Assembly: GCF_000420845.1 (NCBI RefSeq)
Contig: NZ_ATVS01000007.1
Span: 62,001-126,000 of the forward strand
Reading direction: 5' to 3'
DNA length: 64,000 nucleotides
DNA from: Butyrivibrio sp. AE3009
GTDB lineage: Bacteria > Bacillota > Clostridia > Lachnospirales > Lachnospiraceae
Notes under the pieces: model-generated
What the model was told of the DNA's origin: nothing
The model's input: the letters and a program-made list of their open reading frames with translations, nothing else
Databases searched by the model: none
Translations under genes and position numbers: made by a program
Part shown: positions 16,518 to 25,894 of the stretch, piece by piece
Position numbering within the stretch: position 1 is the first letter of the stretch
How the letters are laid out: every line of letters starts with the position of its first letter

Positions 16518-18947
16518 GTGAAATATCAGAATATCATTGAGAAGATGACAATTGAACAGAAGGCTGCTTTTTTACAGGGAAAAGGAGAGTGGCAGACCTG
16601 GGAATTCGACAGTCTTGGAATACCGTCAATTTTTTGCTCTGACGGACCTCACGGCATAAGAAAGCAGGCCGGAGCGGGAGACCACCTTGGACTTAATGCA
16701 TCCCTTCCCGCCACATGCTTCCCTACAGCAGCAACAATAGCAAACAGCTGGGACACCGAGCTTGGAGAGACACTGGGAGAGACTCTCGGCGAAGAGGCCA
16801 TGGCCGAAGGCGTCAACGTTCTTCTTGGCCCCGGACTCAATATCAAGAGAAGTCCTCTCTGCGGACGTAATTTTGAGTATTTTTCTGAAGATCCATATCT
16901 TGCAGGCAAAATGGCAGCAGCCTATGTAAGAGGTATTCAGTCCAAAGGCGTATATGCCTGCCCTAAGCACTTTGCGGTAAATTCACAGGAGCTTCGTCGT
17001 ATGGCCATGAACAGCGTGGTTGACGAGCGTACTTTAAGAGAAATCTATTTGACCGGCTTTGAGATTGCTGTAAAAGAAGGTAAGGCTAAGACAATCATGT
17101 CAGCCTATAACGAGGTTAACGGAACCTATGCCAATGAGAATAAGCATCTTTTGACTGATATTTTGAGAGAGGAATGGGGCTTTGACGGCATAGTTATCAC
17201 TGACTGGGGTGCATCCAACGATCACGCTCTGGGAGTTGCTGCAGGTTCCAACCTTGAGATGCCCAATCCCGGCCTTGACTCCGCAAGAGAGCTTATCGCT
17301 GCGGTAGAAAGCGGCAAGATCAGTATTGAGGATGTGGATAAGAGAGTCGACGAGCTTCTTGACGTAGTTTATACTCTTACAGCTAATGCTAAGGATAAAA
17401 AGGATGAATTCGACATTCCTGCTCATCATGCAATAGCAAGAAGAGCTGCGGCAGAGAGTACAGTTCTTTTGAAGAACGAGGACAAGATCCTTCCTCTTAA
17501 GCCCGGCTCCAAGGTAGCGGTTATCGGCGACTTTGCCTTTGTTCCCAGATATCAGGGTGCAGGCTCCTCCATGGTTAATCCCACCAAGGTTGAGACCATC
17601 TCCGAGATCATAGGTAATTACGATCTTCAGGTTATTGGCTCCTCCAGAGGCTATTCCAGAAACGGCGAAGAGGATGCAGTGACCAAGAAGGAAGCTCTGG
17701 ATATAGCAGCAAGAGCAGATTATGTCCTGTACTTCTTCGGACTTAATGAGGACAGTGAATCTGAGGGAATGGACAGAAACCATATGAGAATTCCTCAGAA
17801 TCAGATAACTCTCATGCAGGAACTTGGACAGGTTAATCCCAACGTTATCGGTGTTATCAGCGCCGGATCAGCCATCGAGATGCCCTGGCATCATTACCTC
17901 AAGGCCATGATCCACTGCTACTTAAACGGACAGGCAGGAGCAGGAGCTGCTATGGATATTCTTACCGGAAGCGTCAATCCTTCAGGTAAGCTGGCGGAGA
18001 CCCTTTGCAGAAGATATGAGGATACTCCCGCTTACAGATACTATCCAAGCCAGCAGAGGACTTCAGAGTACAGAGAAAGCGTTTATGTTGGCTACAGATA
18101 CTATGATACAGCCGGAGTGCCGGTGGTATATCCGTTTGGATTCGGTCTTTCTTATACAACCTTTGAATACAGCGACCTCACAGTCGGTGAAAACGGCGTA
18201 GCTTTTACCCTTAAGAACACCGGAGACAGAGACGGAGCCGAGGTTTCACAGCTCTATGTATCACTTCCCGGAGCTGAGGTTTTCAGACCTGCCAAGGAGC
18301 TCAAGGGCTTTGCCAAGACTTTCCTTAAAGCAGGGGAGAGCAAGAAGGTTGAGATCGCCTTTGACGATAAGACTTTCCGCTATTTTAACGTCAAGACTAA
18401 TAAGTGGGAGGTTGAAGGTGGCAGCTATGACATCCTTGTAGGTGCCAGCAGCGCTGATATCAGACTTACAGGTGAAATCAGGAAGGAAGCGACCACCGAC
18501 GTACTTCCTTATGTCAAAGAGTCTCTTAAGGCCTATTACTCAGGTAAGATTGAGACCGTTAACGACGATGAATTCGAGAAGCTCCTTGGAAGATCCATTC
18601 CCGATGGAAGGTGGAGCGGCAAGCTTGGAAGGAACGATGCTCTGTGTCAGCTCTATTACGCTAAGAGCGGTCTTGGAAGGCTTGTTTACAAGGTACTTAC
18701 GAACAAAAAGAAGAAGGCGGATGAAAGCGGTAAGCCGGATCTGAACATTCTTTTTGTTTACAATATGCCCTTCAGGGCGATGGCCAAGATGAGCGGCGGT
18801 ATGGTCAGCATGGATATGGTTGATGGAATCGTCAAGCTCGTGAACGGACACTTCTTCGGCGGTCTTGGCACAATTATCGGCGGTTTCTTCGGAAACAGCA
18901 GGAAAAACAAGGCTTATGAAGCTAAGATTAAGGGAGGCAACAAATAA
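16518..18947 (+). CDS. GH3 beta-glucosidase (canonical order)
   Basis: About 809 residues with normal GH3 order. The catalytic domain comes first: SDGPHGIRKQ, GRNFEYFSEDPYLAGK, CPKHFAVNSQELRR and GFDGIVITDWG, where Asp229 is the predicted nucleophile. The GH3 C-terminal domain follows (ESTVLLKNEDKILPLK), then the fibronectin-III-like domain after YPFGFGLSYTTFEYS. An extra C-terminal part of about 140 residues contains FVYNMPFRAMAKMSGGM, which recurs in clostridial GH3 enzymes. No signal peptide, so it acts on imported beta-glucosides. The GTG at 16518 is preferred because GGGGA lies 9 nt upstream; the in-frame ATG at 16503 lacks a ribosome site. It overlaps the next gene by 1 nt. Confidence 0.9.
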   Translation: MKYQNIIEKMTIEQKAAFLQGKGEWQTWEFDSLGIPSIFCSDGPHGIRKQAGAGDHLGLNASLPATCFPTAATIANSWDTELGETLGETLGEEAMAEGVNVLLGPGLNIKRSPLCGRNFEYFSEDPYLAGKMAAAYVRGIQSKGVYACPKHFAVNSQELRRMAMNSVVDERTLREIYLTGFEIAVKEGKAKTIMSAYNEVNGTYANENKHLLTDILREEWGFDGIVITDWGASNDHALGVAAGSNLEMPNPGLDSARELIAAVESGKISIEDVDKRVDELLDVVYTLTANAKDKKDEFDIPAHHAIARRAAAESTVLLKNEDKILPLKPGSKVAVIGDFAFVPRYQGAGSSMVNPTKVETISEIIGNYDLQVIGSSRGYSRNGEEDAVTKKEALDIAARADYVLYFFGLNEDSESEGMDRNHMRIPQNQITLMQELGQVNPNVIGVISAGSAIEMPWHHYLKAMIHCYLNGQAGAGAAMDILTGSVNPSGKLAETLCRRYEDTPAYRYYPSQQRTSEYRESVYVGYRYYDTAGVPVVYPFGFGLSYTTFEYSDLTVGENGVAFTLKNTGDRDGAEVSQLYVSLPGAEVFRPAKELKGFAKTFLKAGESKKVEIAFDDKTFRYFNVKTNKWEVEGGSYDILVGASSADIRLTGEIRKEATTDVLPYVKESLKAYYSGKIETVNDDEFEKLLGRSIPDGRWSGKLGRNDALCQLYYAKSGLGRLVYKVLTNKKKKADESGKPDLNILFVYNMPFRAMAKMSGGMVSMDMVDGIVKLVNGHFFGGLGTIIGGFFGNSRKNKAYEAKIKGGNK

Positions 18948-19513
18948 TGAAATTCTGGAGCAGTTTTGCAGAAAAACATCCCAAGGCAGCGCAGTGGATA
19001 AGAGAGGGTGGCTTATTCGTGATCGTAAGTAATCTGATCACGGTATTCAAGCTGTTACTTCTTATTTTCCTTCCCGCCGCATTTGGATTCCTTGGTGATA
19101 AGGCGTTCGGTTTTCCCGGAATCCCAATCACCATGTTTGGCCATACATTCCCCTGGTATATCATAGGATACGGCCCGGATGAGGGTGGTACGGCATACTT
19201 TGTGGCATACATGATAGCAATGGTGATCGGAGAGTTCATCAACTTCTTTATCCAGAAGTACTTTGTTTTCAGGAACTATGACAAGATCGGAAAACAGGCT
19301 CTTTGGTACATCTGTGCCTTCTGTGTGATCACCTGTATCGTTAACTCCCTTAACTGCATCTGGAAGGGCGGCATCACCTATGCTATTCCTCAGAATCTTG
19401 CATGGCTTAAGGAAATCGGAACCACAGTTCTTAACGGCGGTGTCAGCATGGTAGTATTCTTCTTTGTTAACAAGATCATCTTCCCTCAGACACCCAAGGA
19501 AGAGAAGAACTAA
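18947..19513 (+). CDS. GtrA-like family membrane protein
   Basis: A 188-residue protein with about four membrane segments (roughly 22-50, 82-108, 122-142 and 160-180). The block FFIQKYFVFRNYDK matches the GtrA signature (KYxVFR). GtrA-like proteins are thought to help move lipid-linked sugars, or partner with glycosyltransferases in cell-surface polysaccharide making. Here the gene is translationally coupled to a GH3 gene (TAATG overlap, with AGGGAGG upstream), so it may serve a different, uncharacterised role linked to glucoside metabolism. That link is an inference from position only. A terminator follows. Confidence 0.75.
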   Translation: MKFWSSFAEKHPKAAQWIREGGLFVIVSNLITVFKLLLLIFLPAAFGFLGDKAFGFPGIPITMFGHTFPWYIIGYGPDEGGTAYFVAYMIAMVIGEFINFFIQKYFVFRNYDKIGKQALWYICAFCVITCIVNSLNCIWKGGITYAIPQNLAWLKEIGTTVLNGGVSMVVFFFVNKIIFPQTPKEEKN

Positions 19514-19543
19514 AACGTACTCGGCAAATTTAATGTAATCGGC

Positions 19544-19581
19544 AAAAAAGAGAGAACTCAGATCATGAGCTCTCTCTTTTT
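19544..19581 (+). terminator. Terminator after the GH3-GtrA operon
   Basis: AAAAAGAGAG pairs with CTCTCTTTTT across a loop that contains a TCA/TGA pairing; the 3' arm ends in five T. Confidence 0.75.
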
Positions 19582-19900
19582 ATGATGTGAAGTCTATTTA
19601 TTTCATCCTCGGAGGGGCGAGGCTATTTGTGGGAGGAGGCTATTCCGTGTATGGGGTTGGAATAGCCATGTGTAATGATTGAAAAAAGTATGTGTTGTGG
19701 GGATCAAGTAATTTGTTTTACTTGATGATCTTATATTAAAACCATAACCTAAATGCTTACTAAAGAGTTTGTGAACATTCTGTGAATGGGGTCTGACCCC
19801 AATTTTGGTTTGACTTTTCCGCTTTATCACTTTAAAATGGTACTAATTATATTTGTACTCGTGTATACAATCTTAAAAAGTGTTGTGGAAGGAGATGCCT
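19582..19900. other. Non-coding stretch with palindromes before the symporter gene
   Basis: No convincing gene. It holds a direct repeat GAGGCTATT (19619-19627, 19636-19644), a hairpin GGCTATTCC (19638-19646) / GGAATAGCC (19659-19667), and the perfect 15-bp palindrome TGGGGTCTGACCCCA (19787-19801). Similar TGGGGTC-based palindromes occur with REP elements in other bacteria. The symporter ribosome site AAGGAG is at 19889-19894. Confidence 0.55.
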
Positions 19901-21391
19901 ATGAACGAATTTCTATCTCAGGTGGAACAGATCAATGGTGCAGTGAACGGTTTTGTATGGGGGCTTCCCATGCTGATACTTTTATGTGGAACGGGAGTCT
20001 TGATGACCTGTTTGACCAAGTTCTTCCAGGTAAGTCATTTTGGTCACTGGGTGAAGAACACCATCGGAAGTATTTTTACCAATTCTCATATAACAGCGCA
20101 TACAGCCAAGGGAGATATGCAGATTTCCCAGTTCCAGAGCCTGTGCACGGCGCTGGCAGCAACTATCGGAACAGGTAATATCGCAGGTGTTGCGGCAGCT
20201 ATTGCGGCAGGTGGACCGGGAGCTATTTTCTGGATGTGGATCGTAGCGTTCTTCGGAATGATGACCAACTTCTCCGAGAATGTCCTCGGTATCTACTATA
20301 GAAGACGTAATGAGAAGGATGAGTGGTGCGGCGGCGCCATGTACTATCTTAAGGACGGACTTGGGGCCAAAAGAGGCTGTGCACAGATCGGAGCTGCTCT
20401 TGCAGTACTGTTCAGTGTCTTCTGCGTTCTTGCATCCTTCGGCATCGGCAATATGAGCCAGATCAATTCCATTGCTGTCAACATGAATTCAGCATTTAAC
20501 ATTCCATACTTCGTAACAGGAATCATCCTGATGGCTCTTGCAGGTCTTGTAATCGTTGGCGGACTTAAGAGAATCGCCTCCGTAACAGAGAAGCTCGTAC
20601 CTTTCATGGCAGTTATCTATGTTGTAGGAGCAATCATCGTTCTTGTGGTTAACTTTGATAAGGCCGGCGCAGTTTTTGCAGCTATCATAAAAGGAGCCTT
20701 CGGAATGAGGGCAGTTGGCGGCGGTATCGTAGGAAGCGGTGTTGCCATGGCTGTTCAGTGGGGAATGAAGCGAGGCGTTTTCTCCAACGAGGCAGGTCTT
20801 GGTTCCTCAGTTATGGTTCATTCAAGTTCCAATGTTCGTGAGCCCGTTATTCAGGGTATGTGGGGTATCTTCGAGGTATTTGCAGATACCATCATCGTAT
20901 GTACACTTACTGCTTTTGCGGTATTGTCCAGCGGTCTGGTTGATCTTGATACCGGCAAGGTCCTTTCAGAGAACGTTTCCACAGCTCTTGTGGCTGAGGC
21001 TTTCTCAACAGTATTTGGCGGCGCAGGCTCTGCTTTTATCGCAATTGCAATCTTATTCTTCGCCTTCTCAACTGTTCTGGGCTGGAGCCAGTACGGCAGC
21101 AAGGGATTTGAGTATCTCTTCGGAACCAAGGCGGTTAAGGGCTATCAGATAATCTTCGTTGTATTCATAGTTATCGGAGCTACCATGGATCTGTCACTTG
21201 CATGGGATCTGTCTGATACCTTCAACGGAATGATGGCAATCCCCAACCTTATCGGTGTTATAACCCTTAGCGGCACCGTTATGAAGATCACCAAGAACTA
21301 CGTTGACCGCAAGCTTCGCGGCAAGGATGTGAAGCCTATGCTTTCCGCCCTCGATGATATTCAGGAACTTCACGAAAAAGAGATCGGCTGA
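19901..21391 (+). CDS. Sodium:alanine symporter (AGCS family)
   Basis: About 496 residues with ten or more membrane segments. It carries AGCS landmarks: QFQSLCTALAATIGTGNIAGVAAA (shortened here: ATIGTGNIAG), GPGAIFWMW, WCGGAMYYLKDGL, and FSNEAGLGSSVM before the EPVIQGMWG block. AGCS carriers such as AlsT and DagA import alanine or glycine with sodium ions. The ATG at 19901 has AAGGAG 6 nt upstream. A promoter is not obvious. The C-terminal 40 residues are polar and cytoplasmic. It stands alone; the next gene starts 140 bp later after a small TATAGAA/TTCTATA palindrome (21437-21453). Confidence 0.92.
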   Translation: MNEFLSQVEQINGAVNGFVWGLPMLILLCGTGVLMTCLTKFFQVSHFGHWVKNTIGSIFTNSHITAHTAKGDMQISQFQSLCTALAATIGTGNIAGVAAAIAAGGPGAIFWMWIVAFFGMMTNFSENVLGIYYRRRNEKDEWCGGAMYYLKDGLGAKRGCAQIGAALAVLFSVFCVLASFGIGNMSQINSIAVNMNSAFNIPYFVTGIILMALAGLVIVGGLKRIASVTEKLVPFMAVIYVVGAIIVLVVNFDKAGAVFAAIIKGAFGMRAVGGGIVGSGVAMAVQWGMKRGVFSNEAGLGSSVMVHSSSNVREPVIQGMWGIFEVFADTIIVCTLTAFAVLSSGLVDLDTGKVLSENVSTALVAEAFSTVFGGAGSAFIAIAILFFAFSTVLGWSQYGSKGFEYLFGTKAVKGYQIIFVVFIVIGATMDLSLAWDLSDTFNGMMAIPNLIGVITLSGTVMKITKNYVDRKLRGKDVKPMLSALDDIQELHEKEIG

Positions 21392-21532
21392 AAACCTCTA
21401 TTTTACACTTATTTTATTCATAGTTTTTCTGCATTTTATAGAAGCATTCTATAATGATTTCGAGTATTATCGGTTAAAGGTATACAGAATACATGATTAA
21501 TTGTCATTACTTTCAAGGATGAGGATGATGAT

Positions 21533-22503
21533 ATGCGGAGAACTGTTCGGGTAATAGTCGCGGCTATGCTGGTCTTTTTTGGAATCCTGGTGGCAGCGCT
21601 TTTTTCCATTGTGCTTTTTATTCTTTTTTCCAACAGACCGCAAATAGACAAGCCGGTGAAGATCGGCGGAGTTTTCATTGATTCCATAGAGGATGACGGA
21701 TGGAGTGAGATCCATTACGAAGGCCTCAGCGAAGCATGCAAAGAACTTGATCTTCCCCTTGAGATCGTGGAGCATGTGGATGAGACCGCAGAGGCCACAG
21801 CGCCTGCAGTTGCGGAGCTTGTGTCCAAGGGCTGCAATTGTTTTTTCCTTACCAGTGGCGGTTTTGGTAATAACTGCCGTAAGATAATCGAGAGCTATCC
21901 CAACGTGTTTTTTTTACCGTGTCCACCGAATGTGACGCGTCCAATGTATATACCTATTTCGGAAGAATCTATGAGATGAGATATCTGGCCGGTATCATTG
22001 CCGGCTCCATGACCAAGACCAATGTCCTTGGCTTTGTGGGAGGAACCAACACTCCCCAGGTGGACAGAGGTGTCAACGCCTGTTATCTTGGCGCCAAATC
22101 AGTTAATCCCGATGTAAAACTTAAGGTCCGTTTCATCGGCTCCTGGAGCGATGAACAGGCAGAGCGCGAGGCCGCCGAGAAGCTGATATTCGAGGACGGT
22201 GCCGACACCATTTTGCTAAAGGGTAAGGTAAGTGACACCGGCATCGGTATGAAACCTGAGGATATTGATAAGAAGGCCGATGAGATCGAGGGGTATTACT
22301 TCAAGGACGACTTCGAGAATTATGGCATCAAAGTGCATGCACTTAAGAGCACTTCAAGGCTGATAGGAGCCTATGACCTGTCCGACAAGGCCAAGGCCCT
22401 TGAGGAAGCCGTGAAGGAAGGCAATATAGATTATGTCAGAGACAACAACTACGAACTGATATCGCAGTACAGGTCCTACAAAGACCTGCTTAAGTATATT
22501 TGA
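21533..22503 (+). pseudogene. Decayed BMP-type sensor histidine kinase (frameshift plus internal deletions)
   Basis: Two overlapping frames together spell one broken protein. Frame one (21533 to about 21910) has a membrane anchor and the start of a BMP/PnrA-like periplasmic binding domain (KIGGVFIDSIEDDGWSEIHY). The reading frame shifts at an eight-T run (21908-21915); the domain then continues in another frame as YFGRIYEMRYLAGIIAGSMT and NVLGFVGGTNTPQVDRG. After ADTILL the text jumps to VSDTGIGMKPEDID, a kinase ATPase-domain piece, and then to YGIKVHALKST, an Hpt domain. The kinase core and any receiver are missing. The intact ancestor was probably a BMP-HisKA-HATPase-(REC)-Hpt hybrid. It ends 8 bp before the REC-GGDEF gene. 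Confidence 0.75.
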
Positions 22504-22511
22504 GGTGGCAA

Positions 22512-23819
22512 ATGAGCGATAAAAAGATTCTTGTGGTGGACGATGACGAGATAGTACGCATGCAGACCAGGGGCATACTGTCCCGCAAATATGAGGTGGT
22601 CATGGCGGATTCCGGCGAGGCAGCCATAGAGCTGTACCGTAAGGAGAAGCCCGACATGATCCTCTCTGACCTTATGATGCCCGGAATGGACGGCTTCCAG
22701 ATGGTGGAGACATTAAGGGAAAAATATGACCTTATCATCCCCGTCATGTTCATGACAGGCCTATCCAGCGACGAGAGCGAGGAAAAGAGTCTTACCAACG
22801 GCGCTGTTGACTATATCAGAAAGCCCTTCAAGGCAGACGTACTCCTTCGGCGTATCGACAACATCATGGACAACATGGAGCGCCTTAGCGGCCTTCGAAA
22901 GGCTGCGGAGAATGATCTCATGACAGGCCTCTACAACAAGACTACCAGTGCAGAGAAGATTGGTGAGATCGTAAAAAGCGGCAACGGCATCCTCATGATG
23001 ATAGACCTGGATAGTTTCAAGCTGGTAAACGACATCTATGGCCATGAAAAGGGCGACATGATCCTTATCAAGTTCGCAGAGATCCTTCGCAGTGTCATGA
23101 GATCCACCGATATCGTGGGAAGGATCGGCGGCGACGAATTCATAGCCTTTTGCCAGAATACCAGAGACGAGAGAATGCTCAAGGAAAGAACTGAGTTCCT
23201 TAACCGCAAGATCGTAAGCTACGCAAAAGAGTGTCTGGCAGAGGATATGAACATCCCCCTTGGCTGCTCCATCGGCGCTTGTATCTGCCCCGACGAGGGC
23301 AATGATTACACCATGCTGTTTAACAAGGCTGACCAGGCCCTCTACGAAGTTAAGCAGAACGGCAAGCACGGCTTTAGCATCTTCAGGCAGAATGATGCAG
23401 ACAAGAAGGACAATGAGTCCCACAGCACCACCGATATTAGAATGATCCTGGGCGAGAGAGCAGGCCAAAAGGGAGCCTGCGTGGTTCCGCTGGAATGCTT
23501 CACAACTCTCTACAGGTTCCTTATAAGATTTGAGCGAAACTATGCCTTTGGCATGTATTTTCTTATATTCACCCTAAGCAGCGACAAGGGTCCCATCGGA
23601 GATTATGTGGACAAATTTGTTGAGGTGGAATCCTCCTGCCTTAGAGGAAGTGACGTCATCACCAAATATGGTGAGGACAAGGTCCTTACAATGCTGATGA
23701 AGACAACGTCTGAGGATTATAACATTCCCGTGGACCGACTTATGAAGAAATGGAATGAGACGGAAGGCGCCGGGGATGTAACAGTAAAGCTCGATGCGGA
23801 GAGACTTTTTCTGGAGTAA
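22512..23819 (+). CDS. Receiver-GGDEF diguanylate cyclase with extra degenerate GGDEF
   Basis: A 435-residue response regulator. The receiver (1-120) has VVDDDEIV, phosphoacceptor Asp53 in ILSDLMMPGMDG, and Lys104 in RKPF. The GGDEF domain (about 135-290) has DLMTGLYNKT, DLDSFKLVNDIYGH and an intact GGDEF at 206-210. An RSTD inhibitory site sits five residues before it, so c-di-GMP synthesis with product feedback is predicted. Residues 310-435 look like a second, worn GGDEF domain (CLRGSDVITKYGEDKVLTML). The ATG at 22512 has GAGGTGG upstream. The broken sensor just upstream may once have been its kinase. Confidence 0.9.
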   Translation: MSDKKILVVDDDEIVRMQTRGILSRKYEVVMADSGEAAIELYRKEKPDMILSDLMMPGMDGFQMVETLREKYDLIIPVMFMTGLSSDESEEKSLTNGAVDYIRKPFKADVLLRRIDNIMDNMERLSGLRKAAENDLMTGLYNKTTSAEKIGEIVKSGNGILMMIDLDSFKLVNDIYGHEKGDMILIKFAEILRSVMRSTDIVGRIGGDEFIAFCQNTRDERMLKERTEFLNRKIVSYAKECLAEDMNIPLGCSIGACICPDEGNDYTMLFNKADQALYEVKQNGKHGFSIFRQNDADKKDNESHSTTDIRMILGERAGQKGACVVPLECFTTLYRFLIRFERNYAFGMYFLIFTLSSDKGPIGDYVDKFVEVESSCLRGSDVITKYGEDKVLTMLMKTTSEDYNIPVDRLMKKWNETEGAGDVTVKLDAERLFLE

Positions 23820-23822
23820 GTT

Positions 23823-24267
23823 ATGAATTATCTGCACAAAAATCCCAAGGTCAGTGCCCCCTATAGAGGAGATGGTTTCTCCATACATTGAACTGATCGG
23901 CCAGATAGATGCCATAGCAGCCGGTACCGCTCTGACCAATCCCACCGATCAATATGTGCAGCTCAAGGAATATATCATGGGCTTCGTATTCGAGATCCTC
24001 GCAATGTTTATCTGTTATCTAATGGCCAAGGCAGTGCTTCTCATTGCCAGAGTCGTCATATATCACAATAAGGAAAACAACGAAAGACCCCTTCTCCCCT
24101 GCCTTGCCTGGGGAATCGTGGAGGGCGTACTGTACATGGATGTTTACCTTATGATCATCACGAGACTTGAGTTCTTTAACTTCGGTAAGCTTGCTATGGG
24201 CTGGATCACCCAGGATAAGATACTGAGTTTTCTGTTTGAGCATAATGTCATTGAGTTTTTCATATAA
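23823..24267 (+). pseudogene. Small membrane protein, apparent frameshift near its start
   Basis: An ATG at 23823, 4 nt after the previous stop and preceded by GGAG, starts MNYLHKNPKVSAP and then stops in that frame. Dropping one C from the CCCCC run at about 23859 joins it smoothly to a frame reading PIEEMVSPYIELIGQ and running to 24267. The restored protein has about 148 residues. It has two long hydrophobic segments (IMGFVFEILAMFICYLMAKA and CLAWGIVEGVLYMDVYLMII) and no recognised family. Alternatively translation could start at GTG 23854, giving 137 residues without any frameshift. Together with the T8 shift at 21908, this means two homopolymer breaks in 2 kb; sequencing error is a real possibility. 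Confidence 0.55.
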
Positions 24268-24751
24268 AATCCCTGTATGAAGAGAGATAAGATCAGTGAA
24301 GAAAAGGCGAATAATAATGTGCCTGGCACTTGCAGGAAGGAAGCGTAACGGAGGCGTAGCGGAATTGGAGAGAAGCCATGTAGTGGAGGCCTGTTGGTGC
24401 CAGGCATTTTGAGAGTGATAGCGGAGAATGTAGGATTTCCGGGGTGGGGGATGTCTGCTTGGGGACTGTCCAAAATCTACAATATACCGTTAATTTCTTA
24501 AGAAAACGCCTCCAAATCTTAAGATTCTGTTCGATTGCGTGTTCGAAAGTTTCTGTGTTATATTTTTTCAGTCGTCAGGATACTACCTGACAAAACATCT
24601 ATTATTTCAAGGCCTCATCGCCCATAAGTCCCAAGTTATGAAGACTTAAGAAATAACCCAATACGGCAATGATCCGCAATCATGCCCGGATACTAAATCT
24701 TGGCGCTTGAAAGGGAAATGCTGAAAAATTATAATTAAAGGAGAACGAAAA
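24268..24751. other. Non-coding accessory stretch with REP-like repeat and CTTAAG sites
   Basis: No gene seen. GTGCCTGGCAC (24319-24329) faces GTGCCAGGCA (24397-24406) as an inverted pair. The segment 24396-24471 recurs at 27539-27612. CTTAAG occurs at 24497, 24518 and 24645. The AAAGGAG ribosome site of the next gene lies at 24737-24743. Confidence 0.6.
24396..24471 (+). repeat. Dispersed REP-like repeat, copy 1
   Basis: Starts GGTGCCAGGCA, contains GATAGCGGAG and ATGT.GGATT, ends TTGGGGACTGT. About 75-80% identical by eye to 27539-27612. The two copies bracket both Rpn-type genes. Confidence 0.75.
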
Positions 24752-25684
24752 TTGACAACAACTACAACAGGGATCAACAAAAAGTATAAGGACAGGCTTT
24801 TCAATTTTATTTATGGCAATCCTGAAAACAAGGAATGGACTCTAAGTCTATACAATGCTGTAAATGGCTCAGACTACACGGATCCATCATTGATTGAGTT
24901 TAACACCTTGAGCGATGTACTCTTTATGGGCATGCAGAATGATACATCATTTATCATTTTTGATATTATGAGCGTGTATGAACATCAATCGACTCTGAAC
25001 TATAATATGCCACTGAGGATGCTTCAGTATGTAGGAGAACTGTATTCCGGACATATTGCAAAGCACAAGTTAAACAAATATGGGCAAAAAAGGATAATGC
25101 TCCCTGTTCCGAAACTTGTGGTGTTTTATAATGGCGGAGATTATACTGAAGATGAGGTTATACTAAGGCTGAGTGATTCCTTTAATCCCGATTACAGGGA
25201 AACTGCAGATGTAGAAGTTAAGGTTAGGATGATAAACGTGAACTATGGCAGAAATAAAGAGCTTATGAAGAACTGCAAGACTCTGAATGAATATGCCTGG
25301 TTTGTGGCTTGTGTTCTTAAGAACTTGGTAGAACACGATATAAAGGCTGCAGTCAACATAGCGCTTGATGAGATGCCCCAAAATTTTGTAATTCGAGATT
25401 TCCTTTTTTCGCACAGACAGGAGGTTGAAGGTATGCTTGATACTGAATACAACGAAGCAGAGGTTATGGAACTGTTTAGAGCAGATGGGGAAAAACAAGG
25501 AATTGACAAGCATCTTATTACTCTGATTTGCAAGAAAATAAAAGCAGGGAAACACATTGAAGAAATTGCAAATGAAGTGGAGGAAAGTGTTGAAGACATT
25601 GCTCCAATCTACAATATTGCAATAGATTTTGCTCCTGATTACAGTGTAGAGAGAATATATGAAAAACTGAAAGAAGAAAAGTAA
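24752..25684 (+). CDS. Rpn/PD-(D/E)XK nuclease family protein
   Basis: A 310-residue protein of the Rpn-like/PD-(D/E)XK putative transposase group common in Lachnospiraceae. It opens with the typical NKKYKDRLFNFIYG, then FDIMSVYEHQSTLNYNMPLR, where the E-x-Q pair and the following helix match the nuclease core, and KLVVFYNGG. The C-terminal third is helical. Such proteins are linked to DNA cleavage and recombination; none has terminal inverted repeats like a classical IS. The start is a TTG with AAAGGAG 8 nt upstream and no nearby ATG. It lies in a repeat-rich accessory patch with a second, unlike Rpn gene 770 bp downstream. A terminator-like hairpin follows. Confidence 0.8.
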   Translation: MTTTTTGINKKYKDRLFNFIYGNPENKEWTLSLYNAVNGSDYTDPSLIEFNTLSDVLFMGMQNDTSFIIFDIMSVYEHQSTLNYNMPLRMLQYVGELYSGHIAKHKLNKYGQKRIMLPVPKLVVFYNGGDYTEDEVILRLSDSFNPDYRETADVEVKVRMINVNYGRNKELMKNCKTLNEYAWFVACVLKNLVEHDIKAAVNIALDEMPQNFVIRDFLFSHRQEVEGMLDTEYNEAEVMELFRADGEKQGIDKHLITLICKKIKAGKHIEEIANEVEESVEDIAPIYNIAIDFAPDYSVERIYEKLKEEK

Positions 25685-25731
25685 TACTCACATATTTAAA
25701 GTAGAATGAAACTATCTAATGATAGTATCTC

Positions 25732-25781
25732 CGGCAGTTCAGAAATGGGCTGCCGTTTTTATTTGCGATAGCTCTCACAGC
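25732..25781 (+). repeat. Duplicated terminator-like hairpin, copy 1
   Basis: CGGCAG (25732-25737) pairs with CTGCCG (25750-25755) across TTCAGAAATGGG, followed by five T; it is a good terminator for the Rpn gene at 24752. The hairpin plus the following 20 bp (to about 25781) recurs at 27886. Confidence 0.7.
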
Positions 25782-25894
25782 AAGCATAGGCTGCGCTCTC
25801 CAAGCAAAACAATTAATTGCGTCCGGCCGGGAGAGGATAAACTAGGCTGGCCGGTGTGTGGAGAGAGGCAGCTGTCTTCCTGTATGATGGCGCA

